From: Erysipelotrichaceae bacterium
GTDB taxonomy: Bacteria; Bacillota_I; Bacilli_A; Erysipelotrichales; Erysipelotrichaceae
Direction of reading: 5' to 3'
Length of the DNA stretch: 5,048 bases
NCBI GenBank assembly: GCA_017511325.1
Contig: JAFWKS010000213.1
Location: 1-5,048, forward strand
The notes under the pieces are model-generated. The model saw only the letters and a list, made by a program, of their open reading frames with translations. It had not been told where the DNA came from and did not search any database. A program made the position numbers and the translations under genes. This document shows positions 1 through 5,048 of the stretch, one piece after another; the stretch's first letter is position 1; each line of letters begins with the position of its first letter.

Positions 1-2
1 AA

Positions 3-407
3 GAGAAACGGGAAACAGATTTAACAGAAACAGTTGAGATCGATAACGATGAGGAAGGATTTGCGATGAAACTTACTATCAGTAATACAGAAGTTCCTGT
101 AACATGGGAAGATAACGATTCCGTAAGGGCGATCATGGATATGGTATCTGAACAGCCTTTGAACATACAGATGTCCATGTATGGCGGCTTTGAACAGGTC
201 GGCGAACTGGGACAAAGCATAGTCAGAGATGACAAGCAGACTGTAACGGGTTCCGGAGACATCGTTCTTTATTCAGGAAACAGCATCGTCATCTTCTATG
301 GCTCTAATTCCTGGGCTTACACAAGACTTGGACACATCGATCTTTCTGAGGGGCAGATAAGAGATCTTCTGGGAAATGAAGATGTAAGAATAACTATATC
401 AAGATAG
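3..407 (+). CDS. Cyclophilin-like fold protein, possibly partial at the left edge
   Basis: The protein belongs to the bacterial cyclophilin-like fold family, small beta-barrel proteins related in fold to cyclophilins and without a settled function. Counting from the ATG at 66 (113 residues), the hallmarks are MYGGFEQVGELG at 38-49 and the block GDIVLY...VIFYGSNSW...TRLGHI at 64-91, so the domain is essentially complete. The start is uncertain. The ATG at 66 has a good Shine-Dalgarno (AGGAAGGA, 52-59) six bases upstream. However, the same frame stays open to the window edge through 21 codons rich in Glu, Thr and Asp (ending DNDEEGFA before the Met). Family members are often exported lipoproteins with such an acidic linker between signal peptide and barrel, so I report the open form as 5'-partial. 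The alternative is a 113-residue cytoplasmic protein starting at 66. The other two + frames stop at 22-24 and 35-37. The gene is separated from the next one by a terminator, so it is not part of the phosphate module. Confidence 0.8.
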   Translation, partial: EKRETDLTETVEIDNDEEGFAMKLTISNTEVPVTWEDNDSVRAIMDMVSEQPLNIQMSMYGGFEQVGELGQSIVRDDKQTVTGSGDIVLYSGNSIVIFYGSNSWAYTRLGHIDLSEGQIRDLLGNEDVRITISR

Positions 408-478
408 AAGTTCATGAGCTGTGTTGTTTCTGAACGACAGGTATAGAATTTGTTAGAAATTTAAAACATGTATTCACA

Positions 479-507
479 AAAAATCTGTTTCAGGCAAACA
501 GATTTTT
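479..507 (+). terminator. Rho-independent terminator after the cyclophilin-like gene
   Basis: A perfect 12-bp stem (479-490 paired with 496-507) encloses a five-base loop (CAGGC). The core is AAATCTGTTT / AAACAGATTT, and the 3' arm ends in TTTTT. The stem has only three G/C pairs, so it is A/T-rich but long. The matching A-run on the left side means it could also stop minus-strand transcription. It lies about 70 bases past the stop codon at 407 and 65 bases before the response regulator, so it isolates the two units. Confidence 0.75.
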
Positions 508-571
508 ATAGCTGCCAGGATCGAATTTGTTTATTTTCTACAGATAAAAAACGTATTATTAATGTTGAAAG

Positions 572-1252
572 ATGATTTACTGTGTCGAGGATGATCGTTC
601 GATCAGAGAACTGATCACATATACATTGAAAATATCGGGATTTGAAGCTGAAGGCTTTGAGAATGCGAAAGACTTTTTCGCTGCCCTTGAAAAAACGACC
701 CCTGAACTGATCCTTTTGGATATCATGTTGGAAGGAAAGGATGGCTTACAGATCCTGAAGGAACTTAAGGAGAATGACAGTTTCAGGAATATTCCAGTAA
801 TCATGGCTACAGCCAGAACCAGCGAGTTTGACAAGGTGATCGGTCTTGATTCCGGAGCAGATGACTATCTGTCCAAACCGTTCGGTATGATGGAGATGGT
901 CTCAAGGATCAAGGCTGTCCTTAGAAGGAGCCACAGGGAGCCGGCAAATCAGATAATCCGATATCGAGAGATCGAGATTGATAGATCAAAATATACTGTC
1001 AGGATAGGAAACGATCTGATCGATCTGACACCTAAGGAATACGAGCTTTTATTATGCCTTGCAGAGAATCCCGGTATCGTTTTTTCCAGAGAACAGCTGC
1101 TGGACAAGATCTGGGGCCTTGATTATCTGGGCGAATCAAGAACGATCGATGTACACATCAACACCTTAAGAAACAAGCTTGGCTTATCAGGCAAATATAT
1201 CGTAACGATGCATGGGATCGGTTACTGTCTGAAAGAGGTCGATGATGGCTAG
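572..1252 (+). CDS. phoB: OmpR/PhoB-family response regulator, PhoB/PhoP-like
   Basis: This is a DNA-binding response regulator of normal length (226 residues) with two domains. The receiver (about 1-119) has the acidic pocket E6-D7-D8, phosphoacceptor D50 (in LILLDIML), switch Thr T80 (in PVIMATA) and conserved K102 (in SKPF). The winged-helix output domain (about 127-222) shows LTPKEYELL, the recognition-helix stretch SRTIDVHINTLRNKLG and the C-terminal hairpin ending HGIGYCL. An in-frame stop at 566-568 makes the ATG at 572 the first possible start, and MIYCVEDD is the expected N-terminus. The Shine-Dalgarno is poor: only GAAAG directly abutting the ATG. The gene overlaps the start of the PhoR-like kinase, so the two form one operon. 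The family call is firm. The phosphate assignment rests on the kinase type, the downstream Na/Pi transporter and the Pho-box-like repeats at 2901-2939. VanR- or WalR-like roles are the alternatives. Confidence 0.93.
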   Translation: MIYCVEDDRSIRELITYTLKISGFEAEGFENAKDFFAALEKTTPELILLDIMLEGKDGLQILKELKENDSFRNIPVIMATARTSEFDKVIGLDSGADDYLSKPFGMMEMVSRIKAVLRRSHREPANQIIRYREIEIDRSKYTVRIGNDLIDLTPKEYELLLCLAENPGIVFSREQLLDKIWGLDYLGESRTIDVHINTLRNKLGLSGKYIVTMHGIGYCLKEVDDG

Positions 1253-2900
1253 AAAGGTCTTCGAAAGCATTCTTTCTGTTGCGGTACTGGTCTTGCTGAC
1301 AACGACGTTTTTTGTTGTTAATGAGATGTATAGAAGCTTTACGAATTCGCAGCTGGAAGTATTGCGCGGCCAGGCAAGAGTCATTGCTTATGGCATAAAC
1401 AAGGACGGCTTGCAGTTCATCGACCAGCTGGATGATGCGGATTATCGAATAACCATCATCAATCAAAAAGGCGATGTCATCTATGACAACATCGACAGCG
1501 ATATCAATTCAATGGATAACCACCTTGACAGAGAAGAAGTGATCAAGGCTTTTTCAGAAGGCTATGGCAGCAGCATCAGACAGTCTTCCACCCTGATGGA
1601 AAGATATATCTATACGGCGATCCTTCTTTCTGATGGAAACGTTGTACGTCTATCAAACACTTATCCTTCCATCTATCATTTCTTGACTTTGATAGCTCAG
1701 CCCCTGCTGGTGATCATCCTGCTGATCATCCTGGTATCGCTTTATATCGCCTACAAGCTTGCCAACAGGATCGTCAAGCCGCTGAATGAGATCGATACGG
1801 ATATGCCTGATCAGGTTCCTTATAACGAGATAAGACCGATCATGGAAAAACTTTCGGCACAGAAAAAGATGATCGAACAGGACAGGGAAACTTTAAGAAG
1901 AAAACGTCAGGAATTCGAAACGATCACGGCGAATATGAACGAAGGACTGCTTCTTTTAAATGATGAGATGATCGTCATCGACATCAATAAAAGTGCACAG
2001 AACATTCTTGAAACAGATGAAGATCTGATCGGTAATAATGTCAGCAGTATCTCACATTATCAGAAACTGTCTTCTTTGTTTGAAGATGGCCTGATAGGAC
2101 ATCGCAGTTCAAAGAAGATCAGGATCAAAGACAGAAGATATGATGCGGAAGTCAGCCCTGTAGAGATGGATAAAGAGGTCATCGGTATCGTCCTTTTCCT
2201 TTTTGATGATTCTTTCAAGGAAGCCAGTGAAGAATTGAGAAAGGAATTTGCTTCCAATGTTTCTCATGAACTGAAGACTCCTTTGCAGACGATCTCAGGC
2301 TACTCCGAACTGTTGAAAAATGGTTTCGTCAAAGCAGGGGATCAGGAAAAAGTTGCGGATAAGATCTATCTGGAATCACAAAGAATGATGAAACTGATCG
2401 AAGATGTCATCAAGCTTTCTCATCTTGACAATGAAGAACTTCAGATCCGAAAGGAAAAGATGGATCTTGATGAGATCTGCAGCAATGTCGTTGAGACTAT
2501 CAGAAAAGATCAGATCGAAGATATTGAGATCATTTATACAGGTGAAGAAGCATTGATCTACGGCAACAGGGAATTGATCGAAAGCATCATCTTCAACTTG
2601 TGTGAGAATGCGATAAGGTATAACGTCAAAAACGGAAAAGTCTTTGTAAGAGTCTCATGTCAAAAAGATTTATCGATTCTGGAAGTAAAAGATACCGGTA
2701 TAGGGATCGACAGAAAGGATCACGAGCGGATCTTTGAAAGATTTTATCGCGTTGATAAGGGAAGATCCAAAAATACAGGCGGAACAGGTCTCGGCCTTTC
2801 CATCGTCAAGCATGCCTGCATATTAAATAATGCCAAGATACAGTTGGAATCCAAACCGGGCAAGGGAAGTACTTTCAGAGTATTATTCCCTAAAGCATGA
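1245..2900 (+). CDS. phoR: PhoR-like sensor histidine kinase
   Basis: This is a membrane-bound histidine kinase, the likely partner of the preceding regulator. From the ATG at 1245 (551 residues) the order is: TM1 about 7-28; an extracytoplasmic sensor about 29-145 resembling the small PAS/Cache-like sensor of PhoR and WalK; TM2 about 148-172; a short HAMP-like linker and helical stretch about 173-223; a cytoplasmic PAS-like domain about 224-322; HisKA with FASNVSHELKTPL and phosphoacceptor H341; and HATPase_c with N-box N451/N455, G1 box DTGIG (483-487), F-box FERFYR (497-502) and G2 box GGTGLGL (512-518). All catalytic motifs are intact. Two adjacent ATGs (1242 and 1245) are possible. GAGG at 1235-1238 lies six bases from the second but only three from the first, so 1245 is preferred. 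Either start overlaps the regulator gene by 8 to 11 bases, which implies translational coupling. The architecture matches Bacillota PhoR. The ligand or signal cannot be read from the sequence. Confidence 0.93.
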   Translation: MARKVFESILSVAVLVLLTTTFFVVNEMYRSFTNSQLEVLRGQARVIAYGINKDGLQFIDQLDDADYRITIINQKGDVIYDNIDSDINSMDNHLDREEVIKAFSEGYGSSIRQSSTLMERYIYTAILLSDGNVVRLSNTYPSIYHFLTLIAQPLLVIILLIILVSLYIAYKLANRIVKPLNEIDTDMPDQVPYNEIRPIMEKLSAQKKMIEQDRETLRRKRQEFETITANMNEGLLLLNDEMIVIDINKSAQNILETDEDLIGNNVSSISHYQKLSSLFEDGLIGHRSSKKIRIKDRRYDAEVSPVEMDKEVIGIVLFLFDDSFKEASEELRKEFASNVSHELKTPLQTISGYSELLKNGFVKAGDQEKVADKIYLESQRMMKLIEDVIKLSHLDNEELQIRKEKMDLDEICSNVVETIRKDQIEDIEIIYTGEEALIYGNRELIESIIFNLCENAIRYNVKNGKVFVRVSCQKDLSILEVKDTGIGIDRKDHERIFERFYRVDKGRSKNTGGTGLGLSIVKHACILNNAKIQLESKPGKGSTFRVLFPKA

Positions 2901-2952
2901 TTTACATATTTTTTACAAATATTTGATATTGAGTTAAAACACTTCTTATATG
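2901..2952 (+). promoter_or_regulatory. Pho-box-like direct repeats with a candidate -10
   Basis: Four T-rich hexamers begin at 2901 (TTTACA), 2912 (TTTACA), 2923 (TTGATA) and 2934 (TTAAAA), each exactly 11 bases from the last. The first two are identical. Bacillota PhoP boxes are TT(A/C/T)ACA-type hexamers with about five bases between them, and PhoB boxes also use 11-base units, so spacing and sequence both fit. TATATG at 2947-2952 is a weak candidate -10 just downstream, and there is no good -35, as is usual for promoters activated by a regulator of this class. The array starts right after the kinase stop codon and ends 36 bases before the Na/Pi transporter. Binding by the adjacent regulator is inference. 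Confidence 0.6.
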
Positions 2953-2973
2953 GTAGATCTGGGAGGATCTGCC
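2952..2973 (+). promoter_or_regulatory. Hairpin holding the transporter's Shine-Dalgarno in its loop
   Basis: GGTAGATC (2952-2959) can pair with GATCTGCC (2966-2973), giving eight pairs including one G-U, around the loop TGGGAG. The Shine-Dalgarno GGGAGGA (2961-2967) sits mostly in the loop, with its last two bases in the stem. The stem ends one base before the ATG at 2975, and Shine-Dalgarno to ATG spacing is seven bases. In mRNA this fold would cover the bases just before the start codon and could lower or tune initiation. The ribosome binding site is clear. The regulatory role of the fold is inference and would require transcription to begin at or before 2952. Confidence 0.45.
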
Positions 2974-2974
2974 T

Positions 2975-4648
2975 ATGAGTCGAATAGAAATAATAGAACA
3001 TCTGCTGGAACTGTGCGCAGGTATCGGCGTCTACCTGATCGCTTTTAAAATGATCAGCGGAAACCTTGAAGCAGTAAGCTCTGACAGACTGAAAAAAATG
3101 TTTGCGAAGATCTCCGACAGCAAGATCATCGGCCTTTTTATCGGCATCGTTGCGACTGTTCTGATACAGTCTTCCAGTGCTGTCACGGTCATGACGATCG
3201 GTTTCGTCAATGCGGGAATACTGTCTTTAAGCCAGGCGGCTACGATCGTTTTCGGTGGTGAGATCGGAACGACGATCAGCGGGCAGATCGTTGCCTTGGG
3301 CCTGTTCAGTTCAAAAATGATCAATCTCAATATCCTGTTTTCATCTTTTGCGGGACTGGGAGTCATCATTTCAGCGCTCGCCAAAAAAGATAATCTGAAG
3401 AAAGTGGGAGAGATCATATCCGGTTTTGGTATCCTCTTCATCGGCTTAGGGATGATGTCATCTTCGATGAGAGCATTCTCGGAACTGGACAGTCTGAAGA
3501 CCTTCCTTTCCGGATTGGATAACGTCGTCTTGCTGATGATTGCCGGTGCGATCATCACGGCGATCATTCATTCTTCGGCAGCGATGACCTCGATCGCTAT
3601 CACGATGGTTGCGACATCTCTGATTTCACTGGAGCAGGGAATCTATATCACTCTTGGTGCCAATGTCGGTACCTGTTTCACAGGCGTTATGGCCGCCATG
3701 TCAGGCGGGACCAATTCCAAGAGGACTTCGGTGATCCAACTTATCTTCAACATCGGCGGTGCCGTTTCGGTTTTGATCCTTGATACATTGATCAAGACCT
3801 TCAGCTCTCAATCAGTCGGCCTTTTGTTTGAAAGGATGTTCCCGGGTTCGCCTCATTTTCAGCTGGCGATGTTCCATACGATCTTCAATATCGTATCAGT
3901 TATCGTCGTGCTTCCTTTGACTGATCTGCTGGTTTCTCTTTCGAAAAAGATCGTTCCTGACAGCGATGAAGACAAAGAGAGCGAAAGGTTCTACTTTGTC
4001 GATGAGAACATGCTGAAGACACCGGCGATCGCAGTCTCACAGGTCAAGAAAGAGATCGTCAATATGGCGAAGATCGCCATAACAAACTTCAATAATGCCA
4101 TCAACTCTTTCATCAATTTGAACACTGACAGCAAGAAGATATTTGCCAGCAACGAAAAAGAACTCAACTTCCTCAACAAGGGGCTCGTTGAATTTATCGT
4201 TAAACTTACCGGTCTTAAAAACATCAGCAGGAAGGACTACCTTTATCTAAGTTCTTCATATAAGACGATCGCTGATATCGAAAGGATCGGTGATTACAGC
4301 GAGAACATCATTGAGTATACAGAGAACCTGATAGAAAGTGATAACAAGCTTTCTGAAGATGCGAAAAACGAGATAAAGCAATTGACCGAGCTGATAAATC
4401 AGCTTTACGATCTGACTATGGATGCCTATGAAAACGGTAAAAGAGCCAGCTTCATCAAATCAATGAAGGTCGAAGATAAAGTTGATGATCTGACAAAGAA
4501 GATGGCTGAAAATCATATCAAGCGACTCAGCAAGAATCAGTGCAGCGCCGAAGCTGGTGCTCAATTCCTGAAACTTGCGAGTGATGTCGAGAGGATCGGA
4601 GATCACCTCATCAATATCAACGACAGGGATTACGAAGTATCACATTAG
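2975..4648 (+). CDS. Na/Pi cotransporter family protein with C-terminal PhoU domain
   Basis: This is a sodium-dependent phosphate transporter of the NptA/YjbB (PF02690, SLC34-related) type, 557 residues, the usual length for the form fused to PhoU. The membrane part (about 8-325) contains the two inverted repeats of the family. The first has QSSSA (65-69) and GGEIGTT (94-100). The second has HSSAA (199-203) and GANVGTC (228-234). A cytoplasmic PhoU-like domain follows (about 355-550), with one ERIGD motif in each three-helix bundle (E436-D440 and E539-D543), the expected metal-binding ExxxD positions. The ATG at 2975 has a strong GGGAGGA seven bases upstream. The gene follows the PhoB/PhoR-like pair, with Pho-box-like repeats in the gap, so phosphate-limited expression is likely. 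E96 where Asn is usual, and H199/A202 where Gln/Ser are usual, depart from family consensus as I know it, so substrate or ion preference could differ. No frameshift or truncation is seen. Confidence 0.92.
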   Translation: MSRIEIIEHLLELCAGIGVYLIAFKMISGNLEAVSSDRLKKMFAKISDSKIIGLFIGIVATVLIQSSSAVTVMTIGFVNAGILSLSQAATIVFGGEIGTTISGQIVALGLFSSKMINLNILFSSFAGLGVIISALAKKDNLKKVGEIISGFGILFIGLGMMSSSMRAFSELDSLKTFLSGLDNVVLLMIAGAIITAIIHSSAAMTSIAITMVATSLISLEQGIYITLGANVGTCFTGVMAAMSGGTNSKRTSVIQLIFNIGGAVSVLILDTLIKTFSSQSVGLLFERMFPGSPHFQLAMFHTIFNIVSVIVVLPLTDLLVSLSKKIVPDSDEDKESERFYFVDENMLKTPAIAVSQVKKEIVNMAKIAITNFNNAINSFINLNTDSKKIFASNEKELNFLNKGLVEFIVKLTGLKNISRKDYLYLSSSYKTIADIERIGDYSENIIEYTENLIESDNKLSEDAKNEIKQLTELINQLYDLTMDAYENGKRASFIKSMKVEDKVDDLTKKMAENHIKRLSKNQCSAEAGAQFLKLASDVERIGDHLININDRDYEVSH

Positions 4649-4660
4649 GGAGCAGAAAAA

Positions 4661-4900
4661 ATGTACAGGATCATTTGGACTTTAATAGACAGGATGGATA
4701 TAGACAGAAAAAAGAAACACAGGATCTTTATTGCGGCAAACGTAACGCTGTATCTGCTGATCGGAATACTGTGCTGGTATCTGTTCGGTTTGAAAACATT
4801 TGGATCTGATATCGCCTGGTTCATCAGCTTTATCGGCTATCCTACAGTTCTGCTGGGATTTGCGGGCAGCATATTTGCGCTGTTCAAGCTGGATCAGTGA
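4661..4900 (+). CDS. Small two-helix membrane protein of unknown function
   Basis: I do not recognise this 79-residue protein. It has a basic, charged N-terminus (DRMDIDRKKKHR, 10-21) and two hydrophobic segments, about 22-43 and 51-76, separated by a short turn (GLKTFGSD). Basic residues before the first helix predict both ends in the cytoplasm. The segments contain Trp and Tyr at their borders, as genuine membrane helices often do, and there is no signal-peptide cleavage motif. AGGGAG at 4647-4652 overlaps the transporter's stop codon and lies eight bases from the ATG, so translation is probably coupled to the transporter. The gap between the two genes is 12 bases, and a terminator follows about 60 bases after the stop codon. 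The context makes it a candidate accessory or regulatory peptide of the Na/Pi transporter or of the kinase, but nothing in the sequence shows that directly. Confidence 0.8.
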   Translation: MYRIIWTLIDRMDIDRKKKHRIFIAANVTLYLLIGILCWYLFGLKTFGSDIAWFISFIGYPTVLLGFAGSIFALFKLDQ

Positions 4901-4962
4901 GCTTATCTTTGAAATGTTTTTTGTTAAACAAGATATATTCCTTCAATAAATAAACAACAGAC

Positions 4963-4996
4963 AAAAGATCTATTTCATCAGCAAATAGGTCTTTTT
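4963..4996 (+). terminator. Rho-independent terminator closing the phosphate cluster
   Basis: A 13-bp stem (4963-4975 with 4983-4995, one G-U pair) encloses a seven-base loop CATCAGC. The arms are AAAAGATCTATTT and AAATAGGTCTTTT, and the 3' side ends in five T residues. The A-run on the 5' arm would serve as a U-tail on the opposite strand, so it could work in both directions. It sits 62 bases after the stop codon of the small membrane protein. A possible minus-strand gene end lies just to its right. Confidence 0.8.
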
Positions 4997-4998
4997 AG

Positions 4999-5048
4999 TT
5001 ACAATTCGATCATCCATTTTGAATTCGATCTGATATCATTGAATACTA
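4999..5048 (-). CDS. Possible C-terminal end of a convergent gene (partial)
   Basis: On the minus strand one frame enters from the right edge and runs 15 codons (VFNDIRSNSKWMIEL) to a TAA at 5001-4999, directly before the potentially bidirectional terminator. The layout is what two converging genes sharing a terminator would give. Fifteen open codons are too few to be significant, one + frame is also open here, and I recognise no family. This is a tentative call. Confidence 0.25.
   Translation of the reverse strand, partial: VFNDIRSNSKWMIEL

Noticed and set aside
450..478. Weak Pho-box-like hexamers TTGTTA, TTAAAA and TTCACA starting at 450, 461 and 473, upstream of the response regulator
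   Set aside because: Spacing is 11 then 12, the hexamers match poorly, and the transcript would run straight into the terminator hairpin at 479-507. It is more likely A/T-rich background.
1158..1466. Minus-strand open frame of 102 codons across the regulator/kinase junction
   Set aside because: It lies opposite two confirmed genes, shows no family features, and the overlap of the real genes leaves no room for it.
3031..3567. 178-residue open frame on the minus strand inside the transporter gene
   Set aside because: It is antisense to well-conserved transporter coding sequence, has no recognisable domain or credible ribosome site, and its composition is what the complement of hydrophobic codons gives.
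4886..4904. Inverted repeat AAGCT/AGCTT around the stop codon of the small membrane protein
   Set aside because: It is only five pairs with a nine-base loop, and no T-run follows directly. The terminator at 4963-4996 is far better.
4909..4939. TTGAAA at 4909-4914 and TATATT at 4934-4939 as a promoter for a short RNA ending at the 4963-4996 terminator
   Set aside because: The 19-base spacing is long, the resulting RNA would be only about 50 bases and mostly terminator, and the region fits a plain A/T-rich 3' end.

Overview
The window looks like part of a chromosome from a low-to-moderate GC member of the Bacillota (Firmicutes). The pointers are strong GGGAGG/AGGGAG Shine-Dalgarno sites, A/T-rich hairpin terminators with T tails, a WalK/PhoR-type kinase with an extracytoplasmic sensor, and a Na/Pi cotransporter fused to a PhoU domain. 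An anaerobic gut-type Clostridia or Erysipelotrichia lineage is plausible, but that is an impression from protein style, not a measured placement. All convincing genes are on the + strand. No mobile element, CRISPR array, tRNA or rRNA was seen.

Layout. (1) From the left edge to 407 is a cyclophilin-like fold protein. Its frame is open to the window edge, so it may be the C-terminal part of a longer, possibly exported protein. It is followed by a hairpin terminator (479-507). (2) From 572 to 2900 is an overlapping two-component pair: an OmpR/PhoB-type response regulator and a PhoR-like histidine kinase. (3) A 74-base gap follows. It holds four TTnAnA-like hexamers spaced exactly 11 bases apart, which resembles a Pho box, then a weak -10, then a hairpin with the Shine-Dalgarno in its loop. 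(4) From 2975 to 4648 is a Na/Pi cotransporter with a C-terminal PhoU domain. It is closely followed (12-base gap) by a 79-residue two-helix membrane protein of unknown function (4661-4900). (5) A second hairpin terminator (4963-4996) closes the cluster. The last 50 bases may hold the end of a convergent minus-strand gene.

Together, regions 2 to 4 read as a compact phosphate-response module. The kinase/regulator pair would sense phosphate limitation and drive the adjacent transporter through the 11-base repeats. The PhoU domain on the transporter could report transport state back to the kinase. The family assignments are well supported by motifs. The regulatory circuit is inference. The most noteworthy items are the Pho-box-like array, the hairpin around the transporter's ribosome binding site, the non-consensus residues in the transporter's repeat motifs, and the small unknown membrane protein.
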